Shown here: in pieces, positions 18,463 through 27,201 of the stretch | Position numbering within the stretch: position 1 is the first letter of the stretch | How the letters are laid out: the number at the start of each line of letters is the position of its first letter | Made by a program: the position numbers and the translations under genes | DNA from: JAHDHW01 sp965277415 | GTDB taxonomy: Bacteria; Bacteroidota; Bacteroidia; Chitinophagales; Saprospiraceae | Direction: 5' to 3' | Length of the DNA: 64,000 nucleotides | Assembly: GCA_965277415.1 (NCBI GenBank) | Contig: CBDICS010000109.1 | Span: 186,001-250,000, forward strand | The notes under the pieces: generated by a model | The model's input: the letters and a program-made list of their open reading frames with translations, nothing else | The model's database searches: none | What the model was told of the DNA's origin: nothing

Positions 18463-18793
18463 TTAAAAAGTTTTTTTTCAAAAATTGGTGTTTTCCTTCA
18501 AAACAAGCTCTAGCTACCCGCTCTGTATAACTATATTCTAATCTACTTTAGTATAGATAAGTTACCATCACGATAGTTTAACTACATTTTAACAACCATA
18601 GTTACTTAGTCTTAGCAAGCCTTGTCTAAATAGAAACGTATGAAACACTTCACATTAAGAAGCCTTTATCAAATAATTCTGTCACTTAATAGTCACTTCA
18701 ATAGAATTTAATAGGCAAATAGGACATTATGAGGCATTTAAGGGATAGAGTACCATTAACTATCTCCAAACTACTTAAAGCATTCTTTTTACA
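18463..18793. other. 331-bp intergenic region
   Basis: AT-rich; I see no gene, RNA or strong hairpin. It must contain the promoter of the lipoprotein gene (minus strand), but no clear TAnnTTTG facing left was found. Confidence 0.4.
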
Positions 18794-20206
18794 TTAATCT
18801 AAATCAAACTGTTGGCCAAGCCGAGGAATTTGCACTTGATTATAGCCATTACTAGCTAATAAATCTTTAAAAGACTCCTGTTTTTTTAATACTCCATGTA
18901 CTAAAAAAAGGTTTTTTAGATTTTTTTGATTTTCAAGAAAGGTTAATATTTCATTTCTATCAGCATGAGCAGAAAAAGAATCCATAATCTCTATTTCCAT
19001 CTTTACAGGCTTAATTTCGCCAAAGAGTTTGAGTTCTTCAATTCCATCTCTAAGCATTCCTCCAGGTGTACCTGGGGAACAATATCCAACGATTAGCAAG
19101 GTATTTTTTTCTTGATCAATACTATTAAATAGATGGTGTCTTACTCTACCTGCATTCATCATACCCGAAGAGCTAATGATAATGCAAGCATCCTTAGTTT
19201 CATTCAATTTTTTTGATAATTCAACTGAACGTACATAGGTCAATCGACTAAATCCAAATGGGTTATCATCAATCAAGAGATACTCATTGAGGTTATCATC
19301 AAAACACTCTGGATGTGCTCCAAAAACCTGGGTAGCATTTACGGCTAGAGGGCTATCGACATAGACAGGGATTCGCGGAAGTTTTCCACTAGTCTCCATT
19401 TGATCTAGCATATAAACAATCTCTTGAGTTCGCCCCACACTAAAAGCAGGAATAATTAGTTTCCCACGTTTTTCTACACAGGTTTTTTTGATTATTTCCA
19501 AGAATCGCTCTGCTTCTGCCGGTTTAGCTAGGTGATCTTTTGCACCATAAGTTGATTCACAAATCAGGTGGTCAACTTCAGGCATTGGAATAGGGTCTCT
19601 CAAAATTGGGCGATCAGGTCGCCCAATGTCACCTGTAAATCCAAACATCGTAGTTTTGTCTCCTTCAGTTATACGAAGGGTAACACTTGCACTTCCAAGA
19701 ATGTGTCCAGCATCCCTAAAAAGTACTTCAATATTTTCATTCAGCCTATACCACTTTTCATAAGCTGCCCCCATAAATAGTTGCATCGTATCTACGACAT
19801 CATCACTAGTATATAAAGGCTTTCTAAGTTTCTCTTTTTTTAATTTCTTTTTTTTCTTTAACTGGCGCCGATTCCAGTATTCTGCATCCCGTTCTTGAAT
19901 CTTGGCACTATCTAAAAGCATGATCGCACAAAGACTTCGAGTTGCATGAGTACTAATAATATGTCCTTTGAATCCATTCTTCACTAATCGTGGAAGGCGA
20001 CCGCTATGATCAATATGCGCATGGGAAAGGATAACACAATCAATAGATTTTGGATCAAAATACCAATTCTCATTAAAATTCACCATATGTTTGGATCGCC
20101 CTTGATATAAACCACAATCCAACAATAATTTAAATCCATTATCTAGCGTGATCAAATGGCAACTTCCAGTTACTTCTTGTGCTGCTCCGCAAAATTTTAC
20201 TTTCAT
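18794..20206 (-). CDS. Metallo-beta-lactamase/beta-CASP RNA-processing-like hydrolase
   Basis: 470 aa from the ATG at 20206 (MKVKFCGAAQEVTGSCHLI, the usual start of this group; a TTG one codon upstream is ignored). The metallo-beta-lactamase metal ligands are visible as LSHAHIDHSGRLP, then DAGHILGSAS and FTGDIGRPD. The beta-CASP insertion and the RNA-specificity domain follow (IIPAFSVGRTQEIVYMLD, IIISSSGMMNAGR, SFSAHADRNEILTFL). Archaeal and eukaryotic relatives (CPSF73/YSH1) are RNA endonucleases; the bacterial members are largely uncharacterised but are expected to cut RNA. It is a single gene with a -7-like element about 45 bp upstream. Confidence 0.88.
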   Translation of the reverse strand: MKVKFCGAAQEVTGSCHLITLDNGFKLLLDCGLYQGRSKHMVNFNENWYFDPKSIDCVILSHAHIDHSGRLPRLVKNGFKGHIISTHATRSLCAIMLLDSAKIQERDAEYWNRRQLKKKKKLKKEKLRKPLYTSDDVVDTMQLFMGAAYEKWYRLNENIEVLFRDAGHILGSASVTLRITEGDKTTMFGFTGDIGRPDRPILRDPIPMPEVDHLICESTYGAKDHLAKPAEAERFLEIIKKTCVEKRGKLIIPAFSVGRTQEIVYMLDQMETSGKLPRIPVYVDSPLAVNATQVFGAHPECFDDNLNEYLLIDDNPFGFSRLTYVRSVELSKKLNETKDACIIISSSGMMNAGRVRHHLFNSIDQEKNTLLIVGYCSPGTPGGMLRDGIEELKLFGEIKPVKMEIEIMDSFSAHADRNEILTFLENQKNLKNLFLVHGVLKKQESFKDLLASNGYNQVQIPRLGQQFDLD

Positions 20207-20248
20207 CAATTGTTTATTTAATAGCCTTAAAATAAATTGTAGGCTTTG

Positions 20249-20256
20249 CGAATATA
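20249..20256 (-). promoter_or_regulatory. Possible -7 element of the beta-CASP gene
   Basis: Minus-strand TATATTCG, one mismatch to TAnnTTTG, inside the same 17-bp block found before the nitroreductase gene. Leader about 40 nt. Confidence 0.35.
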
Positions 20257-20345
20257 CAAAAAAGCCACACTATCCAAAAGGTTGTGTGGTCTTTAAGCAT
20301 CTTGAAATGTTAGGACACTTTATCTTTGGTGACTTGTCTAAATCT

Positions 20346-20382
20346 AAAAATGGGTATACAATTAAATTGCATACCCATTTTT
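20346..20382 (-). terminator. Terminator of the sigma/anti-sigma/DUF4097 operon
   Basis: Stem of about 17 bp (AAAAATGGGTATACAA pairing with TTGCATACCCATTTTT, one wobble) 22 bp past the stop of the DUF4097-like gene, ending in a T run. A second, smaller hairpin (GCCACAC/GTGTGG) lies at 20261-20294. Confidence 0.8.
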
Positions 20383-20403
20383 AAAAAACTATCTTTTAGA
20401 AAT

Positions 20404-21528
20404 CTATTTTACCTTTAGTCCACCATAACTCAATCGAGCTTTTATCTTCCCTCCATTAGCTCCGCCTCTTTGTCCTTTAACTTCATGGCTTGCATTTTTA
20501 TTTTTTTCATAATTAACTTCCATATCATTAGGATATTGAATAGAAGCATAATTAGCACTTGCATCTAATTGAAAACCTACATTATCATCTAAATAAACTT
20601 TACAGTCTGTATACTCACATTCAAAATTCAACAAATCAAAACCTCGATTTAGCTTTTCAATAGTAATTCCTCCATATTTCGTTTCAAAATCTCCGTTCTG
20701 ACTAAGTTCATCTATCTCATAATCTGTATACTTAGCATAAACAGAGATTCGATCTACTTTTTCAACTTCAAAATGATCATACTTACCTTGATTAGACAAT
20801 TCATCTAATTCCCCAAGGTCATAAGTATCATATTTAGAAACACTTTTGATTTTATCCGCTTTATCAATATATATTTTCGAATACTTACTTTCAAGATTTA
20901 AGTCACCAACTTCTTTTAATTTAATCTTACTGTATTTTACATTAATCGCTGCTTTATTCAATTGGCCAATTACTCCTTTTCCATAACCAAGTGTGATTTC
21001 AGTAGATTTACCTACTGATTCTAAATTAAAATTACCATACTTAACATTAATATTCGCATCGCCTCCGATAGCATCAATTTTTGAATCCCCATATTTATTA
21101 CTTAATTCTAAGCTGGCTTTACTGGGTATGTTTACCACATAATCAATTCTGAAATCTCCTTTATCTCCACTCCCCCACCAATTTGACTTTTGAGATTCGA
21201 TTATAGTTTCCGCTTTAACATAACTGGAACCATTTGAAAAATCAACACCAACTCTATCAAAAATATCATTCGCAACAGATTCATTTCTTGCCTTTACAAC
21301 AATTGTCACGTCAATACTAACTTCGTTACGATTCCATGTTTTAAGATTTATCTGTCCATATTTATTACTCAAGGTGACGTCTCCGTCAGCACTCATATTG
21401 TAATTCTTTTTGATCGTTTTTGTATACTCTGTTTTACTAGGTGGCAATGTAGTATTTGCCTGTATCTCTATTGTCAATCCTACTACTAAGAGTAAGAAGA
21501 AGGTTAATTGTTTAAATACGTGAGTCAT
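20404..21528 (-). CDS. DUF4097-like secreted beta-solenoid protein with KYG/KYS repeats
   Basis: 374 aa. Signal peptide about 1-25, then a regular succession of short strands with repeated (S/V/E)NKYG, VKYG, VKYSK, ESKYSK, SKYDTYD, GKYDHFE, AKYTDYE, TKYGG turns about every 18-22 residues. This is the pattern of a right-handed beta-solenoid, as in DUF4097/DUF4098 adhesin-like domains. It probably acts in the periplasm or at the surface; no enzyme motif is present. It is the third gene of an ECF sigma / anti-sigma operon and overlaps the anti-sigma gene by 17 bp, so its production should follow the activity of that sigma factor. Confidence 0.75.
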   Translation of the reverse strand: MTHVFKQLTFFLLLVVGLTIEIQANTTLPPSKTEYTKTIKKNYNMSADGDVTLSNKYGQINLKTWNRNEVSIDVTIVVKARNESVANDIFDRVGVDFSNGSSYVKAETIIESQKSNWWGSGDKGDFRIDYVVNIPSKASLELSNKYGDSKIDAIGGDANINVKYGNFNLESVGKSTEITLGYGKGVIGQLNKAAINVKYSKIKLKEVGDLNLESKYSKIYIDKADKIKSVSKYDTYDLGELDELSNQGKYDHFEVEKVDRISVYAKYTDYEIDELSQNGDFETKYGGITIEKLNRGFDLLNFECEYTDCKVYLDDNVGFQLDASANYASIQYPNDMEVNYEKNKNASHEVKGQRGGANGGKIKARLSYGGLKVK

Positions 21529-22057
21529 CTTTCTTAGATTTTGTTTGTTTATCCGTTGATTTTACTGCTTCTAAAACTTTTTCTAAAATATCTAATTTTG
21601 TTTGATAATTAGAGATCATTGCATTGATGATTTGTTCTTCTGTCCCCTTGGGTGCTTCTTCCAATTCAGCTTTCAATTCCTTCATAAATGCATCTAACTG
21701 AGACATATCATCTTCTAATGATGCATCATAACTATAGCTTGCCAGCTGAGCTAATTTTTCATTGACTTCAAATTCGTAATAGGATTTTGCTTCTAAAAAT
21801 TCAGGGTAGTTTTGTTCTACTTCAGCGAGGTGTGCAGAGGAGGAAGATTGTCGTCCAAACACAAATCCAGAGCCGACAAGAAGTACAACAGCCGCAGCAA
21901 TTTTAGTAATATTCCAAAGAGAAATTCGACGGGGGATTTTATTGTCTTTTTGAAGTTCCTTCTGGATCTTCTTCCAAGCCATTTTAGGTGGTTCCTTATC
22001 ATCGAAGGCATTTCGCCGTTCAATGATGAAATTTTCTAAATTATCTTTATTCATCAT
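21512..22057 (-). CDS. Putative anti-sigma factor (single-pass membrane protein)
   Basis: 181 aa from the ATG at 22057 (MMNKDNLENFIIERRNAFDDKEPP); a longer frame from 22102 would add an odd hydrophobic leader. A cytoplasmic N-terminal part of about 55 residues with a PPKMAWKKIQKEL helix is followed by one membrane helix (about 57-75, ITKIAAAVVLLVGSGFVFG), then an extracytoplasmic helical part. No zinc-finger (HxxxCxxC) motif is present, so it differs from ZAS-type anti-sigma factors; the call rests on its place directly after an ECF sigma gene and on its topology. The 3' end overlaps the next gene. Confidence 0.65.
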   Translation of the reverse strand: MMNKDNLENFIIERRNAFDDKEPPKMAWKKIQKELQKDNKIPRRISLWNITKIAAAVVLLVGSGFVFGRQSSSSAHLAEVEQNYPEFLEAKSYYEFEVNEKLAQLASYSYDASLEDDMSQLDAFMKELKAELEEAPKGTEEQIINAMISNYQTKLDILEKVLEAVKSTDKQTKSKKDDSRI

Positions 22058-22149
22058 CTTTTGATTAGCATCAAATAATCTGGAATAAAACATCAAAAAC
22101 ATGGTGATAATCCAATATACTTTGATCTAAATTCCTTTTTTAAAACGCT

Positions 22150-22701
22150 TTAAATTCCAGTGCTTAATTGTTCTGAAAGTAATAACTGTTTTACTTTCTT
22201 TTTTGCTCTACTAAATTGTGACTTTGAAGTTGCAACAGAAACGCCTAAAATATCAGCAATTTCCTGATGATCATAACCTTCTAATAAATACAAAGAAAAA
22301 ACAACTCGATATCCATCAGGCAATTTAAATACAGCTTGTTTGACTGTTTCTACACTTAATGAATGGTTTTGAATATCCTGTTCTTCTTCTACATATTTAG
22401 TCCGGTCATCTATTTCTTCAAAGTACAACCTTTTTTTCTTTAAAAAATTGATACAATTATTAATAACAATCCTCTTTATCCATGCTCCTATCGATGATTG
22501 AAATCGAAAAGAATCAAGCTTCGTAAAAACATCGACAAAAGAATTCTGTAATAAATCCTCCGCATCCATTTCGTTTTTCACCATTCTTAGACATACATTA
22601 TACATAGCCTTAGAATAAAGTTCATATAACTCAAATTGGGCTTTTGGATCTTCTTGTCTACACGCTTCTACTATTTCCCGGTGTATTTTGTTGTATTCCA
22701 A
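22150..22701 (-). CDS. ECF-type RNA polymerase sigma factor
   Basis: 183 aa. Region 2 (about 20-90) contains LYELYSKAMYNVCLRMVKNEMDAEDLLQNSFVDVF and the promoter-melting segment FRFQSSIGAWIKRIVINNCINFLKK. Region 4 (about 125-178) contains LPDGYRVVFSLYLLEGYDHQEIADILGVSVATSKSQFSRAKKKVK, the -35-binding helix-turn-helix. It directs RNA polymerase to a specialised regulon and heads a three-gene operon with a membrane anti-sigma protein and a solenoid protein. The ATG at 22701 follows a clean gap. The inducing signal is unknown. Confidence 0.92.
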   Translation of the reverse strand: MEYNKIHREIVEACRQEDPKAQFELYELYSKAMYNVCLRMVKNEMDAEDLLQNSFVDVFTKLDSFRFQSSIGAWIKRIVINNCINFLKKKRLYFEEIDDRTKYVEEEQDIQNHSLSVETVKQAVFKLPDGYRVVFSLYLLEGYDHQEIADILGVSVATSKSQFSRAKKKVKQLLLSEQLSTGI

Positions 22702-22880
22702 TTATCTCAAGTGTATTTGTGTTAATAGACAGATAAATGTTAAAATAGTTGCACCAATATAAAAGAAGGAAGAGAAAAAGGGAAAAATGTTTCTAATTAA
22801 AATTAATGCTTGACGGATTAATAAGGGATATGATTTATCCTCTATCTATAAACCCTATGGAATTGTTCAGCTTATAAACC

Positions 22881-22918
22881 AGTAGAACCCTTCTGACGCT
22901 TGTCAGAAGGGTTCTACT
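22881..22918 (-). terminator. Terminator hairpin after the gltX-linked small gene
   Basis: Perfect 17-bp stem (AGTAGAACCCTTCTGAC and its complement) with a 4-nt loop, 27 bp past the stop of the 64-aa gene. A T-tract is not obvious, but the stem is very strong. Confidence 0.75.
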
Positions 22919-22945
22919 AAATTGTCCAGAAAACAAAAATTAAAT

Positions 22946-23140
22946 TTACTCTTCTTCTAATTTCGCTTCTGATACTGTTTCTTTTAATTTTTTGTCATCC
23001 ACGTTTTCATCAAGGAATTTGTTGATTGCATCAATCTTATAGTTGGTAATTATTTCACCAAATTCATTGACTTTTATCTCCAATCCTTCTAGATCTTTGT
23101 GAACTCCTGGTTTTCCTGTGTTAGTTTTTTTCTTTGGCAT
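22946..23140 (-). CDS. Small conserved hypothetical protein downstream of gltX
   Basis: 64 aa, highly charged: an N-terminal basic stretch MPKKKTNTGKPG, then HKDLEGLEIKVNEFGEIITNYKIDAINKFLDENVDDKKL and an acidic tail. No signal peptide or membrane helix. The DxxGxxIxVNxFGEI...I(D/N)xxNxFLxxNVxDKKL pattern looks like the small Bacteroidota proteins that sit beside essential genes; function unknown. It lies 44 bp after gltX on the same strand and ends in a strong hairpin, so it is probably the last gene of the gltX transcript. The balanced composition and the terminator support a real gene. Confidence 0.75.
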   Translation of the reverse strand: MPKKKTNTGKPGVHKDLEGLEIKVNEFGEIITNYKIDAINKFLDENVDDKKLKETVSEAKLEEE

Positions 23141-23183
23141 GATAAATCATTTAGTGATTAAAAGCCAGAGCATTAATCCGCTC

Positions 23184-24722
23184 CTAAACTGCTTGGCTTA
23201 TTTCATTGAAATAGACATAAGCTTTTTTCAATCTAATATCCACTTCTTCCTTTCCAAGGAGTTCTATCATATCAAACACAGATGGGCCTTTCATAGTTCC
23301 CGACATAGCAATTCTCAGAATCGGAAATACTTCTCCAAAAGATAAACCTGTGTCATTGATAAATTTTTTGACTACCGATTCCAACGATTCTGCTTTAAAT
23401 GGATCTGTATCATTTATTAGCGTCGCTAATTGATCAAACAAATTTTGACGTTCTGGTTTCCATCGCTTTCGAATCGTTTTTTCGTCATAAGCATTGATAC
23501 CTTCAAAAAAATAATATCCTTGTTCTACAAACTCTGGCAATAAGCCTACACGCTCTTTCATCATCTCGCATACACGAGCTAAATAATCATTAGAGACTTG
23601 ATAGCCTTTTCTCTCAACCAAGGGTTGAACCAATTCCGCCAGTTCTGCACCACTTTTCGCCATCAGGTATTGTTGATTGTACCACTTTGCTTTTTCATAA
23701 TCAAACTTAGCTCCTGACTTCCCAATTCGCTCAATCGAAAATGCCTGAGCCAATTCTTCAAGTGAAAATATCTCCTGTTCAGTTCCTGGGTTCCAGCCAA
23801 GAAAAGCCAAGAAATTCAACACGGCTTTAGGATCAAAACCAAACTCTTTAAAGCCTTCAAAAGAATCTTCAGGAGTAGCACCTTTCCATGACAATGGAAA
23901 AACAGGAAACCCAAATTTAGCCCCATCTCTTTTGCCTAGCTTCCCTTTCCCTGTAGGTTTTAGGATCAAAGGTAAATGGGCAAATTGTGGCATTTCGTCT
24001 TCCCAACCTAAAAATCGATATAAATAAACATGATGAGGTGTACTTGACAACCATTCCTCCCCGCGAATCACATGAGAGATTTTCATATGATAGTCATCCA
24101 CGATATTTGCTAAATGGTAAGTCGGCATCCCATCTCCTTTCAACATAATCTTATCATCTACTTCATTGCTTTGAAAAGTCACTCGCCCCCTCACTAAATC
24201 ATCGAAAGAGACTTCCTCATCTCTAGGCACTTTCAGTCGTATAGTATAAGGAGAGCCATCTTCTAAATGTTTTTTAACCTCCTCTTCAGAAAGGGTTAAG
24301 CTATTTTTCAACTGATCTCGAGTAGAGCTATCATATCGAAAGGTTTCTTTTCTACTTTCGTATTCAGACCTTAAACTATTTAGTTCTTCCGGTGTATCAA
24401 AAGCATAATATGCATATCCACCATCTATTAATTGTTGAGCAAATTGAGCATACATATCCTTTCGTTCTGACTGTCGATAAGGACCATAATCTCCTCCTAT
24501 TCCAGGACCTTCAGTTGGTAAAATTCCACACCATTTCAAAGCTTCAACTATATAATCTTCTGCCCCTGGTACATATCTTGTTTGGTCTGTATCTTCTATC
24601 CTAAGAATAAAAGTACCGCCCATTTTTTGAGCCAGCAGATAATTATACAATGCTGTCCGGACACCTCCAATATGAAGTGCGCCAGTTGGACTTGGAGCAA
24701 AACGAACACGAACTGAATCCAT
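23184..24722 (-). CDS. gltX: Glutamate--tRNA ligase
   Basis: 512 aa, class I synthetase. The HIGH motif is ALHIGG (15-20) within RFAPSPTGALHIGGVRTALYNYL, and the KMSKS equivalent is KLGKRDGAKFG. The catalytic domain, with HVIRGEEWLSSTPHHVYLYRFLGWEDEMPQFAHLP, is intact and the all-helical anticodon-binding half follows. It charges tRNA-Glu in the cytoplasm and may also charge tRNA-Gln if a GatCAB pathway exists. Length and order are normal. A -7 element (TACCTTTG) 130 bp upstream gives a leader of about 125 nt. It is followed by the small 64-aa gene in the same direction. Confidence 0.96.
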   Translation of the reverse strand: MDSVRVRFAPSPTGALHIGGVRTALYNYLLAQKMGGTFILRIEDTDQTRYVPGAEDYIVEALKWCGILPTEGPGIGGDYGPYRQSERKDMYAQFAQQLIDGGYAYYAFDTPEELNSLRSEYESRKETFRYDSSTRDQLKNSLTLSEEEVKKHLEDGSPYTIRLKVPRDEEVSFDDLVRGRVTFQSNEVDDKIMLKGDGMPTYHLANIVDDYHMKISHVIRGEEWLSSTPHHVYLYRFLGWEDEMPQFAHLPLILKPTGKGKLGKRDGAKFGFPVFPLSWKGATPEDSFEGFKEFGFDPKAVLNFLAFLGWNPGTEQEIFSLEELAQAFSIERIGKSGAKFDYEKAKWYNQQYLMAKSGAELAELVQPLVERKGYQVSNDYLARVCEMMKERVGLLPEFVEQGYYFFEGINAYDEKTIRKRWKPERQNLFDQLATLINDTDPFKAESLESVVKKFINDTGLSFGEVFPILRIAMSGTMKGPSVFDMIELLGKEEVDIRLKKAYVYFNEISQAV

Positions 24723-24853
24723 TTCTTTTTATTTAAAATAATTAAAGATTTTTTTATACTCTTAGCAGCGATTTATCCTGTCACATCGTTATACGGATTA
24801 AGAATCCAATAATGTTGACAACCCCTTAAGAGTTCCTTCTTAAATCAGGGACG

Positions 24854-24861
24854 CAAAGGTA
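24854..24861 (-). promoter_or_regulatory. -7 promoter element of gltX
   Basis: Minus-strand TACCTTTG, exact match to TAnnTTTG, facing gltX with a leader of roughly 125 nt. Confidence 0.55.
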
Positions 24862-25005
24862 ATCATTTTCAGAAGAGGTTGTATTTTTTTTGAACATATC
24901 ATCTAGACTTTAAATCCCTAACCGGTTAATCATACTAAAACAAGTCAAAGAAGTTTCAAAAATCAACGACCAGATTTTATCACTATGTTTTAGTAAAAAA
25001 AAGAG

Positions 25006-25659
25006 ATGTACCTAGTAAAAACACCAAAGTTCATTCAAAGCTTATTTCCAAATTTCTTTTGGAAAGTTCCTACAGATGAAAAAGTCCTCTATCTCACATT
25101 TGATGATGGTCCCATCCCAGAAGTTACCCCTTGGGTTTTAGAGCAATTAAATTTATATAATGCAAAAGCTACTTTCTTTTGTGTTGGAGATAATGTAAAT
25201 AAGCATTCTCAAATTTTTCAAGATGTATTAAACCAAGGCCATGAAGTAGGCAATCACACTTACGATCATCAAAATGGCTGGGGTACTGACAATATCAAAT
25301 ACTTTCACAATGTAAGAACCTGTGCTCGATTGGTCAAATCAGATTTATTTAGACCGCCATATGGTAGAATGATGCCCAAGCAAGCCCAGTTTTTGCAACG
25401 ACATTATAAAATTATCATGTGGGATGTGCTTAGTGGTGACTTTGATCCTAATATCTCAAAGGATCAATGTATGTTTAATGTAACTTCAAAAGCAAAGCCT
25501 GGATCCATCATAGTTTTTCATGATAGCCTCAAAGCTTTTGAAAAATTACAATATGTGCTTCCAAAAGTATTAAAGCATTTTCACGAGATGGGTTACGAAT
25601 TTAGAGGTTTAAAGGCTAGTGAACTTCAGCAGAAAATTGCATACGGACAATCTGCTTAA
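25006..25659 (+). CDS. Polysaccharide deacetylase family protein (NodB-like)
   Basis: 217 aa, carbohydrate esterase family 4 fold. Motif 1 TFDDGP (31-36) supplies the catalytic Asp and a metal Asp; motif 2 HTYDH supplies the two metal histidines; motif 3 RPPYG and motif 5 VFHDS are also present, so it should be an active metal-dependent N-deacetylase. Likely substrates are peptidoglycan or a surface glycan; there is no signal peptide, so it may act at the inner face of the membrane or be exported another way. A strong terminator follows 38 bp after the stop, making it a single-gene unit. Confidence 0.88.
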   Translation: MYLVKTPKFIQSLFPNFFWKVPTDEKVLYLTFDDGPIPEVTPWVLEQLNLYNAKATFFCVGDNVNKHSQIFQDVLNQGHEVGNHTYDHQNGWGTDNIKYFHNVRTCARLVKSDLFRPPYGRMMPKQAQFLQRHYKIIMWDVLSGDFDPNISKDQCMFNVTSKAKPGSIIVFHDSLKAFEKLQYVLPKVLKHFHEMGYEFRGLKASELQQKIAYGQSA

Positions 25660-25697
25660 GTTAAAAATCGGCAATGTTTAACATATTTATAAAATCT

Positions 25698-25730
25698 AAA
25701 GCCACGAGATAAACTCGTGGCTTTTATTTT
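25698..25730 (+). terminator. Rho-independent terminator of the deacetylase gene
   Basis: Stem AAAGCCACGAG / CTCGTGGCTTT with loop ATAAA, followed by TATTTTT. Confidence 0.9.
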
Positions 25731-25763
25731 TAAACAATTTTCACACCTTTATTCCTTTTATTC

Positions 25764-25932
25764 TTAGAAGTTGTTTTAAAATGGAGGTTGAGATTGATTG
25801 TAAGTGCTTGATTTTCAAGACGAAGCTCCATTATTTTTTCGTAGCCTTAGCTACGATGAAAATAATTAGCTGAAGTATTGGAGATCAATGACTTGCAAGA
25901 AAATTATCTATCTATTTTAAAACAACTTCTTA
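25764..25932. repeat. MITE-like element with terminal inverted repeats and TTA target duplication
   Basis: Left end GAAGTTGTTTTAAAAT (25767-25782) and its exact complement (25914-25929), flanked by TTA on both sides. The interior contains a hairpin CGTAGC/GCTACG and is broadly self-complementary, so the whole 163 bp can fold on itself. The same ends and interior hairpin occur at 45122-45280. No protein is encoded, so it would depend on a transposase elsewhere. Confidence 0.7.
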
Positions 25933-25963
25933 GAAAAGTAAATGCTTGGTTGCTACTTATATA

Positions 25964-26515
25964 TCATTTTAGCTTTTCAGCATCTGTTGGCTCGGCTTCT
26001 GAAATAACTAATGGGATGTCTTTTCGGATATCACGTTGATCCGAAATTGCTAAATCTCTATAACTCCTTCCAAATCTTGACTGAGAAGCTGATTCCCATA
26101 ATTCATTATATGCCGCTTTTATTTCATTATATACATCAATATATTTTCGGTAAGAAGTACTTCGATCGTTTTGTAATGAAATAATTGCATTCTTTGGGCT
26201 TGAAGGTAATTTATCTGATCCATTCGGATTCATTATAAAAAGTTTGGTCCGCTCTTTTATTACATCTACAACTGCTGACTCTTGTTCAATCAATACTTCA
26301 TCTGAAGAATTGACTAAGATGTTTAATACATTTCTTTCGGGAATCGCCTTGGGCGTAACATCCTCTTTCCAAATGGGCAATTTAACTCGAATCCCCTGTT
26401 CATTCAATATAGTAGTAGTCACTAGAAAAAAAATCAACAGTAAAAAGGCAATATCTGCCATAGAACCTGCATTAATTGATTGGTCATACTGTCGTCGTTT
26501 ACTTAAACCTGCCAT
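25964..26515 (-). CDS. ExbD/TolR-family biopolymer transport protein (orphan)
   Basis: 183 aa. A short cytoplasmic N-terminus, one membrane helix (about 19-38) with the essential aspartate at MADIAFLLLIFFLVTTT, then a periplasmic domain. ExbD forms a proton-driven motor with ExbB and a TonB-like partner to energise outer-membrane transport, or related force-generating complexes. No exbB or tonB gene is adjacent: both neighbours face away. It must therefore pair with proteins encoded elsewhere, where Bacteroidota often carry a second exbD. The periplasmic part is longer than in E. coli ExbD, as is common in this phylum. Confidence 0.85.
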   Translation of the reverse strand: MAGLSKRRQYDQSINAGSMADIAFLLLIFFLVTTTILNEQGIRVKLPIWKEDVTPKAIPERNVLNILVNSSDEVLIEQESAVVDVIKERTKLFIMNPNGSDKLPSSPKNAIISLQNDRSTSYRKYIDVYNEIKAAYNELWESASQSRFGRSYRDLAISDQRDIRKDIPLVISEAEPTDAEKLK

Positions 26516-26814
26516 GTCTTAGTTTTTTATTCCTTGACGATCATCAAAGAATTAGTTTAATAATGTTTTATAAATTATTCGACGACTATATTAAGCTCTG
26601 TAGATAAGATGTCTGTGAGTCTTATTTTGGTGGATAGGACTAGCAAACTATTATTGCCTTCTAATCATTCCTTGAGACTCAATGATTAATGGCTCTATAC
26701 ACTTAATAGTTATGACAATTTCTTTTCATCGATAAAGCCCCTAAGAAAATCTTAAAATATTGGCAATCTATTCTTTTTTTTATAATATTGATATTGAAAC
26801 AATAATTAGAAAAA

Positions 26815-27201
26815 ATGAAAAATCCTTTTAGTGAATTTATAAAGGGCTTTACTGAGTATGCTATGTGGAATAAGATCAGACAATTTGCTATGAAAGCTGG
26901 GCAACAAACTATCTATTCTGTTCTACTTCTTTTTTACGCATACAAAAGAAAGGATACGCCAATATGGGCAAAAAATATTATTATTGGAACAATTGGATAT
27001 TTTATATCGCCTATAGATGCTCTTCCCGATCTAACGCCAATTATTGGTTATACTGATGATATTGGAGTCTTGAGTTTTGGATTGGTTACTATTGCTTGTT
27101 ATATCAATGCTGAAGTTAGAGTTGAAGCTCGTACTCAATTAAAAAAGTGGTTTAAGACTTTAAATACAGAAGATTTGAATGTAATTGATAAAAAACTTTA
27201 A
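26815..27201 (+). CDS. YkvA-family (DUF1232) membrane protein
   Basis: 128 aa. The core IWAKNIIIGTIGYFISPIDALPDLTPIIGYTDDIGVLSFGLVTI is the DUF1232 signature (helix, IxPxDxxPD, G(Y/L)xDD, helix) found in YkvA. One or two membrane-associated helices are predicted; function is unknown. Single gene, 299 bp after the divergent exbD gene; the ATG at 26815 is preceded by an A-rich stretch that can act as the ribosome-binding region in this phylum. Confidence 0.85.
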   Translation: MKNPFSEFIKGFTEYAMWNKIRQFAMKAGQQTIYSVLLLFYAYKRKDTPIWAKNIIIGTIGYFISPIDALPDLTPIIGYTDDIGVLSFGLVTIACYINAEVRVEARTQLKKWFKTLNTEDLNVIDKKL

